Assembly: GCA_023435725.1 (NCBI GenBank)
Contig: JAEYRD010000036.1
Span: 44,960-108,959 of the forward strand
Direction: 5' to 3'
Origin: Pseudomonadota bacterium
GTDB taxonomy: Bacteria > Pseudomonadota > Alphaproteobacteria > Rhizobiales > Xanthobacteraceae
DNA length: 64,000 nucleotides
In this document: in pieces, positions 33,150-43,688 of the stretch
Position numbering within the stretch: the first letter of the stretch is position 1
Layout: each line of letters begins with the position of its first letter
Program-made: the position numbers and the translations under genes
Notes under the pieces: generated by a model
The model's database searches: none
Seen by the model: only the letters and a program-made list of their open reading frames with translations
Told to the model about the DNA's origin: nothing

Positions 33150-35525
33150 CTAGAAACGCTTCAGGGCTTTCAGAACCTTCGCGGGCGTGATCGGAATCGA
33201 ATTGATCGTCGCGTTGAACGGCGCGAGCGCATCGTTGACGGCATTGAGCACGCAGGCGGACGCCGCCGCCGTGCCGGCCTCGCCAACCCCCTTGGCGCCG
33301 AGCTCGGTGTCCGCCGTCGGCGTCTCGACATGCCCGATCACGATGTCCGGCATCTCCATCGGCATCGGGACGAGGTAGTCGGCGAGCGAGCCGTTCATCA
33401 GCTGGCCGGTGTCGCTGTAGCGGCATTCCTCGAACAGGGCCGCACCGAGCCCCTGCACGACGCCGCCGCGCAGCTGCTCGTCCACCAGCATCGGATTGAT
33501 GACGCGGCCGCAATCCTCGACGACGAAATGCTTCAACACCTTGATGAAGCCGGTCTCGACATCGACCTCCAGCGAGCAGCCCTGAATGCCGTTGGTGAAA
33601 GCGAAGGGATAGCCCTGCGGCGCGAAATGGTGGCTCACGGTGAGCTGCGCCTGCGTACCCGGCGGCAACGTATCCGAACGGAAATAGGCGATGCGCGCGA
33701 TCTCGGAGATCGGCAAGCGCTGCTGCCGGGGCGCGGCATCGACGACCTCCCCATCGATGATGTCGAGCGCAGACGGCTGCTCCTGGAGAATGAGCGCGGC
33801 GACCTCCAGGATGTTGCGCTTGAGCGCGCGCGTTGCCTGAAGCGCGGTCTCGCCGCCGATACCGGCGCCGCGGCAGGCCCAGGTCGCGCCACCATGCGGC
33901 GTCACCTCGGTATCGCCCGTGATGACCTTGACGTGCTCCTGCGCAAGGCCGAGCTGATCGGCCACGATCTGGCTGATGATCGCCTCGGTGCCCTGCCCCT
34001 GCTCGGTGACCGAGATCAGGCAGCGGACCTCGCCCGATGGCGTCAGGCTCAGAACCGCGCCGTCCTGCGAGGAGATGCGCGCGCCGCCCACGCCATAGAA
34101 TGCGGGACTCGGATTGGTGATCTCGACAAAGGTCGCGATGCCGATGCCGCGATAGACGCCGCGATTGCGCAAATCCGCCTGTTCGGCGCGCAGCGCGTCG
34201 TAGTCCATCATCTCGTGCAGGCGCTTCAGGCAGGCCTGGTGCGACAGCGCCTCGAAGCGGTAGCCGGTCGGCGAGGTCTGCGGATAGGCATCGTCGGCGA
34301 TCACGTTCCGCGCGCGGATGGCGAAGGGATCGAGGCCAACCCTCGCCGCGGCCATATCGACGAGACGCTCGGTGACGGCGCAGGCGATGGGATGGCCGAC
34401 GGCGCGATACTGGCTGGTCTGCACCTTGTTCTGGAAGATAACCTCCAGCGTGGCGCGGTAGTTCTTGAAGCGATAGGGCGCGCCCATCAGCCGGATCACC
34501 TGGTTGCCCTCGACCACGCTGGTGCGCGGATAGGTCGAGAAGGCGCCGATCGCGGTCAGGTCCAGGACATCCATCGCGAGGATCTCGCCCTTGGCATCCA
34601 GCGCCATCCGGGCACGGACGCGGTGGTCGCGGGCGTGGATGTCGGAGACGAACGACTCGATGCGGTCGGCGACGTATTTGACGGGATGGCCGAGCAGGAT
34701 CGAGAGGCCGACCACCGCCATGTCCTCGTGATAGACATGCAGCTTCATGCCGAAGGAGCCGCCGATGTCGGTCGCGATCACGCGAACGCGCGCCTCAGGG
34801 ATGCCGTAGTGACGCGAATAGAGATCCTGGAACTGGTACGGTGTCTGCGTGGCGTGATGCACGGTGAGCATCCCGGCAGCGGGATCATAATCCGCGACGA
34901 TAGCGCGCGGCTCCAGCGTCACCGCGGTATGGCGCCCGAAGGAGAATTCCTCCTCCACCACGTGCGCAGCATGCGCAAAGGCATCGTCGACGGTGCCATT
35001 GTCGAGTTGGCTGCGGAAGCAGGTGTTGTTGGCGCTGCCGGGATTGATCAGCGGCCCGCCGGCCTCGCGTGCGCCGTCGATATCAACGACGACGGGAAGG
35101 TCCTCGTAGTCGACCTCGATCAGCTCCAGCGCATCTTCTGCAATCGCCCGGCTCTCGGCAACGACGGCGACCACCGCCTGCCCGGCCCAGACCACCCGGT
35201 CGAGCGGCAGCGGCAACTGCGGTGCGGACGTCATGCCCTTGAAGTGGTCGAGCGTGCCGGTCCAGGGCGTGCAGATCTTGGCGAGATCCGCCCCCGTGGC
35301 GACGAGATGCACGCCTTCGAGCGCACGCGCCTGTTCGATGTCGATAGAGATAATCTTCGCGTGCGCATGCGGACTGCGCAGGAAGGCGGCATGGAGCATG
35401 CGCGGCAGCCTGAGGTCGCTGACGTAGCGCCCGCGTCCGGCAAGCAGCCGCTTCGCATTCGGCCGCGGCACGGAACGGCCGATATAGGAGTTCGGTCGGT
35501 CGAGCGAGGTCAGCGGCGCGCTCAT
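33150..35525 (-). CDS. molybdopterin large subunit of a CoxL-type hydroxylase (not CO dehydrogenase)
   Basis: Protein of 791 residues from the ATG at 35525, which overlaps the small-subunit stop. It starts SYIGRSVPRPNAKRLLAGRGRYVSDL, typical of CoxL/XdhB-like subunits, and has GGSFGMKLHVYHED, the Mo-pterin region GATWACRGAGIGGETAL and the catalytic GVGEAGTAAAS. The active-site loop reads SQYRAVGHP near residue 372, where form I CO dehydrogenase has AYRCSFR, so the copper-binding cysteine is missing. It therefore hydroxylates an organic substrate. There is no signal peptide, so it works in the cytoplasm after uptake by the co-encoded importer. Confidence 0.9.
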   Translation of the reverse strand: MSAPLTSLDRPNSYIGRSVPRPNAKRLLAGRGRYVSDLRLPRMLHAAFLRSPHAHAKIISIDIEQARALEGVHLVATGADLAKICTPWTGTLDHFKGMTSAPQLPLPLDRVVWAGQAVVAVVAESRAIAEDALELIEVDYEDLPVVVDIDGAREAGGPLINPGSANNTCFRSQLDNGTVDDAFAHAAHVVEEEFSFGRHTAVTLEPRAIVADYDPAAGMLTVHHATQTPYQFQDLYSRHYGIPEARVRVIATDIGGSFGMKLHVYHEDMAVVGLSILLGHPVKYVADRIESFVSDIHARDHRVRARMALDAKGEILAMDVLDLTAIGAFSTYPRTSVVEGNQVIRLMGAPYRFKNYRATLEVIFQNKVQTSQYRAVGHPIACAVTERLVDMAAARVGLDPFAIRARNVIADDAYPQTSPTGYRFEALSHQACLKRLHEMMDYDALRAEQADLRNRGVYRGIGIATFVEITNPSPAFYGVGGARISSQDGAVLSLTPSGEVRCLISVTEQGQGTEAIISQIVADQLGLAQEHVKVITGDTEVTPHGGATWACRGAGIGGETALQATRALKRNILEVAALILQEQPSALDIIDGEVVDAAPRQQRLPISEIARIAYFRSDTLPPGTQAQLTVSHHFAPQGYPFAFTNGIQGCSLEVDVETGFIKVLKHFVVEDCGRVINPMLVDEQLRGGVVQGLGAALFEECRYSDTGQLMNGSLADYLVPMPMEMPDIVIGHVETPTADTELGAKGVGEAGTAAASACVLNAVNDALAPFNATINSIPITPAKVLKALKRF

Positions 35526-36046
35526 GTCGCGCCTCCGCCTTCGCTGCGCGCTTTGGCGACGGCGTCGATCGCATCTACGATCGCCTCGTAACCGGTGCAG
35601 CGGCAGTAATTGCCCGACAGCGCGTCGCGGATGTCCTCGCGGCTCGGCTGAGCCACCTGCGAGAGCAACTCGTGGGCGTTGACCAGCATCCCCGGCGTGC
35701 AGAAGCCGCATTGCAGCGCGTTGCGGCGATGGAATTCGGCCTGGAGGTCGGCGATCACGCCACTCTCGGTGAGGCCTTCGATGGTGTCGATCCTAGCGCC
35801 GTCGGCTTGCACCGCGTACATCAGGCAGGAATGCACGGCGCGGCCGTCGAGCTGCACCAGGCAGGCACCGCAGGCACCCATCTCGCAGCCGGCATGCGTG
35901 CCCGTCAGCTCGAGTTCGTTGCGCAGACAATCGACCAGCGTCTCCCGCGGCGCGACCTCGCAGGCGACCTTGCGGCCATTGACGACGAAGCGAACCCGCA
36001 CGGTCTCGTCGGCGTCGTCCCGGAGCATCTCGTCAAGGCCGCTCAT
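35522..36046 (-). CDS. (2Fe-2S) small subunit of the CoxL-type hydroxylase
   Basis: Protein of 174 residues with the plant-type cluster CEMGACGACLVQLDGRAVHSC and the second cluster CGFCTPG plus CRCTGYEAIV. It relays electrons from the molybdenum site to the FAD subunit. ATGA overlaps on both sides tie the three subunits together. The N-terminus is about 15 residues longer than usual. Confidence 0.93.
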   Translation of the reverse strand: MSGLDEMLRDDADETVRVRFVVNGRKVACEVAPRETLVDCLRNELELTGTHAGCEMGACGACLVQLDGRAVHSCLMYAVQADGARIDTIEGLTESGVIADLQAEFHRRNALQCGFCTPGMLVNAHELLSQVAQPSREDIRDALSGNYCRCTGYEAIVDAIDAVAKARSEGGGAT

Positions 36047-36903
36047 GCGCCCTCCTTCAGACGGCCGAGCAGGCGACCGAGCAGCACGCGAGCGAGATGC
36101 AGCCGCATCGCCGGTGGCACCTCATCGCTGTCGGGCGGCGCGAGATCGCCTTCGAGCGCGGCTTGCGCGACGGCGATACGTTCCGCATCGAGGCTCGATC
36201 CGACAAGGGTCGCCTCGGCGTCCTTCACCCTAGTCGGCGTATTACCGACCGAGAAGAAAGAAATGCGGATGTCATCGATGCGTTCGCCCGTGAAGGTCGC
36301 GAGCATGCCGCAACCGACCAGCGCATAATCCCCGCGCCGGCGTGCCAATTCGTCGAACGCAAAGCGCTGGTCTGCCTTGAAGAGCGGAACATAGATCGCG
36401 GTGATCAGCTCGCCGGGCTGCAATGCGGTCTCGAACAGATCGATGAAGAAGTCGTCAGCCTTGACTCGCCGGTTGCCCGAGGGACCGGCGATCTCGATCT
36501 CGGCATCGAGCGCCAGCGTCATCGCCGGAAATTCGGAAGCCGGGTCAGCGAGCGCGACACTGCCGCCGAACGTGCCGCGGTTGCGGATCGCGGGATGAGC
36601 GACGAAAGGCGCCGCGGCATGCAGCAGCGGTGCAAATTCGGCAATCAGGGGTTCGCTCAGCATCTCGCAGTGCCGCGTCAGCGCACCGATGCGCAAGTAG
36701 TCGCCTTCGCGCCTGACACCGCGCAGCTCGCCAATGTGGGTGATGTCGATCAGAAGTCGCGGCGCCTGGAGCCGCAGCGACAGCGCCGGCACGAGGCTCT
36801 GGCCCCCGGCGATGAAACGCGCGTCATCGCCAACACGCGCGTGGGCATCCAGCGCCTGCTCGATCGTCGCAGCACGAAAATAGCTGAAAGCCCTCGCCTT
36901 CAC
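36043..36903 (-). CDS. FAD-binding medium subunit of the CoxL-type hydroxylase
   Basis: Protein of 286 residues, the normal CoxM length, from the GTG at 36903, which has GAGGAAA seven bases upstream. The open frame runs to 36999, but those residues would cross the operator region. FAD motifs are RFIAGGQSLVPALSLR and AHPAIRNRGTFGGSVALADPASEFP. It transfers electrons to NAD or another carrier. First gene of the operon that continues to livF. Confidence 0.92.
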   Translation of the reverse strand: MKARAFSYFRAATIEQALDAHARVGDDARFIAGGQSLVPALSLRLQAPRLLIDITHIGELRGVRREGDYLRIGALTRHCEMLSEPLIAEFAPLLHAAAPFVAHPAIRNRGTFGGSVALADPASEFPAMTLALDAEIEIAGPSGNRRVKADDFFIDLFETALQPGELITAIYVPLFKADQRFAFDELARRRGDYALVGCGMLATFTGERIDDIRISFFSVGNTPTRVKDAEATLVGSSLDAERIAVAQAALEGDLAPPDSDEVPPAMRLHLARVLLGRLLGRLKEGA

Positions 36904-36953
36904 CGCCGTTTCCTCAAAATCCGTCGGCTCATCAGCCGGGATGCCAGATTTGT

Positions 36954-37020
36954 AACCATCTGGTCTCAAAATCCTGACACGCCCGCGGAGGGCGGTCAAC
37001 AGAAAATGACCATTTGGTCA
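36954..37020. promoter_or_regulatory. two matching palindromes, probable TetR operators
   Basis: Site 1, ACCATCTGGT at 36955-36964, and site 2, TGACCATTTGGTCA at 37007-37020, share the frame ACCATyTGGTC followed by nCAAA; centres are 54 bp apart. They lie between the divergent hydroxylase operon and the tetR-type gene, where such a repressor normally binds to control itself and the operon. Confidence 0.65.
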
Positions 37021-37053
37021 CAAATGCGCCTTGGGCTATGAAGACGAGGTTAC

Positions 37054-37779
37054 GTGCGATTCAGCGACGAAATGGCCCGAAAAGCGCAGAAAACGGCGAA
37101 GCGACCGGTCCGGCGGCGGACCGAGACTGGCGGCAAGTCCGCGCCAAAGCGTCGCAACATGCGCGCGGCCGACCGCGAGCGCGCGATCGTCGACGAGGCA
37201 ATCCGCTTCTTTGCCGAACGCGGCTTCGAGGGCCAGACCCGCGAGCTCGCCAAGCGCATGGGGATCACCCATTCGGCAATCTATCGCCACTTCCCGAGCA
37301 AGGAAGCGCTGATCGAGCGAGTCTACCAGGAGGTCTATCTCAGTCGCTGGTCGCCCGATTGGGGACCGATGATCCGCGACCGCTCGCTGTCGCTGGAGGC
37401 GCGGCTCACACGCTTTTATCTCGACTATGCCGCGCGCGTGTTCGAGTACAACTGGGTGCGGATATTCGTCTTCTCCGGCATGAAGTCGTTCGGCATCACA
37501 GGTCGTTATCTCGACATCATCAGGCGCGAGATCATCGAGCCGGCGGCGGCCGAGCTGCGCCACGACCTGAAGCTGCCTGATCCGAAGACCCATCCGCTCG
37601 GCGAACGCGAGACCGAGCTGTTCTGGGGCCTGCATGGCCGCATCTTCTATCTCGCCATCCGCAAGTTCATCTACGAGACGCCGATCCCGCCCGATCTCGA
37701 CGCGATCGTCCGCGACGCCGTCCAGACTTTTTTGGACGGCGCGAAGACGACGATGCCAAAGCTGCTGGTGAGCGGCTAG
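37054..37779 (+). CDS. TetR-family regulator of the adjacent hydroxylase/transporter operon
   Basis: Protein of 241 residues from a GTG at 37054 with GAGG five bases ahead; ATG 37072 is an alternative. A basic, disordered N-terminus (ARKAQKTAKRPVRRRTETGG) precedes the helix-turn-helix IVDEAIRFFAERGFEGQTRELAKRMGITHSAIYRHFPSKEALIERV. The C-terminal ligand domain has no recognised motif. Divergent position and the two palindromes upstream suggest that it represses the operon starting at 36903. Its stop abuts the convergent hutU stop. Confidence 0.9.
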   Translation: MRFSDEMARKAQKTAKRPVRRRTETGGKSAPKRRNMRAADRERAIVDEAIRFFAERGFEGQTRELAKRMGITHSAIYRHFPSKEALIERVYQEVYLSRWSPDWGPMIRDRSLSLEARLTRFYLDYAARVFEYNWVRIFVFSGMKSFGITGRYLDIIRREIIEPAAAELRHDLKLPDPKTHPLGERETELFWGLHGRIFYLAIRKFIYETPIPPDLDAIVRDAVQTFLDGAKTTMPKLLVSG

Positions 37780-39450
<1,671 letters not shown>

Positions 39451-39477
39451 GCGGAAACCTCTTCAGACGAGTCTTGT

Positions 39478-41037
39478 TCAATCAAGTCTTGGAAACGGGT
39501 CGGATGACAGCGCGGCGATCGCCGCGGCCGGCAGCGTGTCGGCTTCGACCAGCGCGGCGGCCTTGGCGAGATCGCCAGCCATATAGCGGTCGCCACCGAG
39601 CGCCGGCACCTGTTCGCGCAGGGCGGCGATGACGGCAACGAGCGGCGCGCTGGTCGCATGCGGCGCGCGCAGCGTGATGCCTTGGGCAGCAACCAGAAGC
39701 TCGATGCCGAGGATGGCGGCAAGATTGTCGGCCATATCCGACAGGCGCCGCGCGGCATGCGCGGCCATCGAAACATGGTCTTCCTGGTTGGCGCTGGTCG
39801 GCGTCGAGTCGATCGAGCAGGCGAGCGCGCGTTGCTTGTTCTCGGCGTAAAGCGCAGCCGCCGTCACCTCGGCGATCATGAAACCGGAATTGATGCCGGG
39901 ATCGGGCGTGAGGAACGGCGGCAAGCCGAAATTGAGCGCGGGATCGACCAGCGTCGCGATGCGGCGCTCGCTGATAGCGCCGATCTCCGACAGCGCCAGC
40001 GCGATGACGTCGGCGGCAAAGGCCACCGGCTCGGCATGGAAATTACCGCCGGAGATGATCTCGCCCGTCTCGACCAGGACGAGCGGATTGTCCGTGACGG
40101 CGTTCGCTTCAACGATCAGGCCTCGCGCCGCCTGCGTGATCAGGTCGAGCGCAGCGCCCGCAACCTGCGGCTGGCAGCGCAGGCAATAGGGATCCTGCAC
40201 GCGTTCGTCACCTTCGAGATGCGACAGGCGGATATCGCTGCCGTCGAGCAGCGCCGTCAATGTCGCCGCCGCCGCGATCTGTCCGGAATGACCGCGCAGC
40301 GCCTGAATTTCCGGGCGGAACGGCGCCGTCGACGCCATCGCCGCATCCACCGACAGCGCACCGGTCACGAGTGCTGCGCGGGCCAGGCCAAATGCACGCA
40401 GCACGCCGGAGATGGCATAGGCGGTCGAGAACTGCGTGCCGTTGATCAGCGCAAGCCCCTCCTTCGGCCCGAGCGTCAACGGCGCGAGTCCGGCCGTGGC
40501 GAGCGCCTCGCTGCCCGCTACCGTCTTGCCTTCGACAATCGCCTGTCCTTCGCCGATCATCACCGCCGTCATATGCGCGAGCGGCGCAAGATCGCCGGAG
40601 GCGCCGACCGAGCCCTGCTGCGGCACCAGCGGATGGACACCCCGCGCCAGCATGGCCTGCAACTGTTCGATCACCTCACGGCGCACGCCGGAGGCACCGC
40701 GCCCGAGCGAGATGATCTTCAGCGCCATCATCAGGCGGACGATCGGCTGCGGCGTCGCCGGCCCGACGCCGCAGCAATGCGAGACGATGAGATTGCGCTG
40801 GAGCAGCGCGGTCTGATCGGGTGGGATGCGCTTCGAAGCCAGCTTCCCGAAGCCGGTGTTGATGCCGTAGACGGGGACGTCTGCTCGCGCGGCCTTTGCG
40901 ACGATCTCTGCCGCCGCCTCGACACGCGGCCAGAACGAGGAATCGAGAACGACGGGCTGTCCTGCAAGCACGCGCGCGAGATCGTCGAGGCGCACCGCTC
41001 CCGGTTTGACGACGATCGCGGCGCCGTGCTCCGTCAC
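39478..41037 (-). CDS. hutH: histidine ammonia-lyase
   Basis: Protein of 519 residues from GTG 41037 (GGAGGGG ahead), overlapping the hutI stop by GTGA. It deaminates histidine to urocanate. The Ala-Ser-Gly triad that cyclises to the MIO cofactor is seen in GSVGASGDLAPLAHM at residues 146-148; also YGINTGFGKLA and NQEDHVSMAAHAARR. The frame extends 58 codons further upstream inside hutI, which is not credible as start. Confidence 0.97.
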   Translation of the reverse strand: MTEHGAAIVVKPGAVRLDDLARVLAGQPVVLDSSFWPRVEAAAEIVAKAARADVPVYGINTGFGKLASKRIPPDQTALLQRNLIVSHCCGVGPATPQPIVRLMMALKIISLGRGASGVRREVIEQLQAMLARGVHPLVPQQGSVGASGDLAPLAHMTAVMIGEGQAIVEGKTVAGSEALATAGLAPLTLGPKEGLALINGTQFSTAYAISGVLRAFGLARAALVTGALSVDAAMASTAPFRPEIQALRGHSGQIAAAATLTALLDGSDIRLSHLEGDERVQDPYCLRCQPQVAGAALDLITQAARGLIVEANAVTDNPLVLVETGEIISGGNFHAEPVAFAADVIALALSEIGAISERRIATLVDPALNFGLPPFLTPDPGINSGFMIAEVTAAALYAENKQRALACSIDSTPTSANQEDHVSMAAHAARRLSDMADNLAAILGIELLVAAQGITLRAPHATSAPLVAVIAALREQVPALGGDRYMAGDLAKAAALVEADTLPAAAIAALSSDPFPRLD

Positions 41038-42248
41038 TGTCCCCTCCACACCCGGCCGTGCAGCGGATTGAAGCCAATGCGGTAAACGAGCTCGGCCGGC
41101 CGCTCGATCTCCCAGATCGCGAGATCGCACCATTTGCCGGCTTCGAGCGTGCCGGTCTCGTTGAGCACGCCGAGCGCCCGCGCGCCTTCGCGGGTGATGC
41201 CGGCAAGGCATTCGGCAACGGTCATCCGGAACAATGTCGCCCCCATGTTCATCGCGAGCAGAAGCGAGGTCAGCGGCGAGCTCCCGGGATTGCAGTCGGT
41301 CGCAAGCGCCATGTGAACGCCGTGCTTGCGAAACGCCTCGACCGGCGGCTTTTGTGTCTCGCGGATGAAGTAGAAGGCACCCGGCAGCAGCACCGCCACC
41401 GTTCCGGCCTTCGCCATCGCGGCGGCGCCGGCTTCATCGGTATGCTCGAGGTGATCGGCAGAGAGCGCGGAAAATGTGGCGGCGAGCGCAGCACCACCGA
41501 GGTTCGAGAGCTGATCGGCATGGAGCTTGACCGGCAGCCCCAGCGCCCTCGCCGTCTCGAACACCCGCGCCGTCTGCTCAGCCGAGAACGCGATGCCTTC
41601 CATGAAGGCATCGACGGCATCGGCAAGGCCCGCCTTTGCGACGGCGGGCAGCATCTCCCTGCACACGAGATCGATGTAGCGATCCTTGTCGCCATCAGCT
41701 TCGACCGGCAGCGCGTGTGCTCCGAGGAAGGAGGTGCGGATCGCGACCGGCCGCTGACGGCCGAGGCTGCGCGCTGCGGAGAGCTGCCGCATCTCGGTCT
41801 CGGCATCGAGGCCATAGCCGGACTTGATCTCGACCGTGGTCGCGCCCTCGCCGATCAGCGCATCGAGCCGCGGCAATGCGCTTGCGACGAGCTCGGCCTC
41901 GCTCGCCTTGCGCGTGGCAGCCACCGTCGAGACGATGCCGCCGCCGGCGCGCGCGATCTCCTCATAGCTTGCGCCCTTCAGGCGCAGCTCGAATTCATGC
42001 GCACGGTTGCCGCCAAAGACGAGATGGGTGTGGCAGTCGACGAGGCCGGGCGTAATCCAGCGCCCCTCGCAATCGACCCGCTTGATCGCGTCCGCGTCCG
42101 CCGGAAAATCCGCCTGCGTGCCTGCATAAACGATGTGGCCGCCGCGCGTCGCGATCACGCCATGCTCGATCTCGCCGAGATCGGGACGGTCGGCCCGCAT
42201 CGTGGCGAGCCGGGCGTTATGCCAGATCCGGTCGAAGCGCTCTGCCAT
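41034..42248 (-). CDS. hutI: imidazolonepropionase
   Basis: Protein of 404 residues; it opens the imidazolone ring to give N-formimino-glutamate, the third step. The amidohydrolase metal site is visible in PGLVDCHTHLVFGGNRAHEFELR, with VKLHADQLSN and DHLEHTDEAG further on. First gene of the minus-strand hut operon, 27 bp from the palindromic operator. Confidence 0.97.
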   Translation of the reverse strand: MAERFDRIWHNARLATMRADRPDLGEIEHGVIATRGGHIVYAGTQADFPADADAIKRVDCEGRWITPGLVDCHTHLVFGGNRAHEFELRLKGASYEEIARAGGGIVSTVAATRKASEAELVASALPRLDALIGEGATTVEIKSGYGLDAETEMRQLSAARSLGRQRPVAIRTSFLGAHALPVEADGDKDRYIDLVCREMLPAVAKAGLADAVDAFMEGIAFSAEQTARVFETARALGLPVKLHADQLSNLGGAALAATFSALSADHLEHTDEAGAAAMAKAGTVAVLLPGAFYFIRETQKPPVEAFRKHGVHMALATDCNPGSSPLTSLLLAMNMGATLFRMTVAECLAGITREGARALGVLNETGTLEAGKWCDLAIWEIERPAELVYRIGFNPLHGRVWRGQ

Positions 42249-42275
42249 GCAACGGTCCCTCGTGGGATGCTTGAC

Positions 42276-42295
42276 TTATATGTCTAGACATATAA
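42276..42295. promoter_or_regulatory. 20-bp perfect palindrome, probable HutC operator
   Basis: TTATATGTCT followed by its exact reverse complement AGACATATAA lies in the 81-bp gap between divergent hutI and hutF. A TTGACT hexamer at 42271 and TATAAT at 42291 flank it but only 14 bp apart. HutC sites in proteobacteria are similar A/T-rich palindromes with GT...AC cores. One site could control both directions. Confidence 0.75.
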
Positions 42296-42329
42296 TCGTG
42301 GGACGGTTCTGTCCAGCCGGCGTGTAATC

Positions 42330-43688
42330 ATGACCCGACTGCATTTCGCCTCCGCGCTCCTGCCCTCGGGCTGGGCCAATGACGTGCAGGTGGTGATCAC
42401 CGCCGGCGCGATCGCCGAGGTGACACCGGGCGTAGCGCCGGTCGCCGGCGATGAGCGCCACGGTATAGCGCTTCCGGGACTTGCGAGCCTGCACAGCCAC
42501 GCCTTCCAGCGCGGCATGGCGGGACTTGCGGAGCTGCGCGGCGATCGCACCGACACGTTCTGGACCTGGCGCGAGACGATGTATCGCTTCGCGCTGGCAA
42601 TGACGCCTGATGACGTCGCCGCCGTCGCAACGCTGCTTTATGTCGAGATGCTGGAGCAGGGTTTTACCCGAGTCGGCGAATTCCATTATCTGCATCACGA
42701 CCGCGACGGCTCGCACTACGCCGATCTCGGCGAAATGGCCGCGCGCATTGCACAGGCTGCCGAAGCTTCAAGCATTGGCCTTACGCTGCTGCCGAGTTTT
42801 TATGCGCATGGCTCCTTTGGCGGCACGGTGCCGCATGACGGCCAGCGCCGCTTCATCTGTACGGTCGATCAATTCGCTGAGCTGATGACGGCCTCGCGCG
42901 AGGCGATCGCAGCATTGCAGGGTGCCAACATCGGAATCGCGCCGCACAGTCTGCGTGCGGTGACACCGGCCGAGCTTGCTGCGATCATTCCGCTCGCGGA
43001 TGGCGGCCCGGTGCATATCCATGCCGCCGAGCAGGTGAAAGAAGTCGAGGATTGCCTGGCCTGGTCGGGCCGACGGCCGGTGCAATGGCTGCTGGAGCAC
43101 GCGCCCATCGATCGGCGCTGGTGCCTCATTCACGCGACCCATACGACGGATGACGAAGTGGCCGCCTTCGCGAGGACCGGCGCGGTCGCCGGCCTCTGCC
43201 CGATCACCGAGGCGAGCCTGGGCGATGGCATCTTCCCGGCCCGCGAATTCGTCGGCGCCGGCGGCACCTTTGGCATTGGCACCGATTCCAACGTGCTCGT
43301 CGGCGTCGCCGACGAGCTGCGCCAGCTCGAATACGGTCAACGCCTCAAGCATCGCGAGCGCAACGTCCTCTCCGGTGGCGCAGGCTGCTCGACCGGCCGC
43401 GCGCTGTTCGATCATGCGTTCGCCGGTGGCGCAAAGGCGCTGGCGCAGACAACGGCCGGCCTCGCGCCCGGCGCGCGCGCCGACATCGTCACGCTCGACA
43501 CCGCCCATCCGTCGCTGGCGGGGCGCGCGCAGGATGCGGTTATCGATGGCTGGATCTTTGCCGCAGGCAGCGGCGCAATCGATTGTGTCTGGGCCGGAGG
43601 CCAGAAAGTCGTCGAAGGCGGCCGGCACAGACTGCGCGAGACCGCGCGTGAGCGCTTCAACGCATCGGTGCGGAAGCTCGTCGCATGA
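42330..43688 (+). CDS. hutF: formimidoylglutamate deiminase
   Basis: Protein of 452 residues; it converts N-formimino-glutamate to N-formylglutamate and ammonia. Marks are LPGLASLHSHAFQRGMAGLAE with metal histidines, DTFWTWRETMYRF typical of HutF, VHIHAAEQVKEVEDC and FGIGTDSNV. Its presence means the five-step route, which then needs an N-formylglutamate amidohydrolase (HutG); none is recognised here. The stop overlaps hutC by ATGA. Confidence 0.96.
   Translation: MTRLHFASALLPSGWANDVQVVITAGAIAEVTPGVAPVAGDERHGIALPGLASLHSHAFQRGMAGLAELRGDRTDTFWTWRETMYRFALAMTPDDVAAVATLLYVEMLEQGFTRVGEFHYLHHDRDGSHYADLGEMAARIAQAAEASSIGLTLLPSFYAHGSFGGTVPHDGQRRFICTVDQFAELMTASREAIAALQGANIGIAPHSLRAVTPAELAAIIPLADGGPVHIHAAEQVKEVEDCLAWSGRRPVQWLLEHAPIDRRWCLIHATHTTDDEVAAFARTGAVAGLCPITEASLGDGIFPAREFVGAGGTFGIGTDSNVLVGVADELRQLEYGQRLKHRERNVLSGGAGCSTGRALFDHAFAGGAKALAQTTAGLAPGARADIVTLDTAHPSLAGRAQDAVIDGWIFAAGSGAIDCVWAGGQKVVEGGRHRLRETARERFNASVRKLVA

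Noticed and set aside
32799..35591. 930-codon plus-strand ORF opposite the CoxL-like gene
   Set aside because: Same reason: it mirrors conserved family motifs on the minus strand and has no ribosome site, domain or compositional support.
33150..36903. Carbon monoxide dehydrogenase (coxMSL)
   Set aside because: The large subunit lacks the AYRCSFR loop with the copper-binding cysteine; the loop reads QYRAVGHP, so it is another member of the hydroxylase family.
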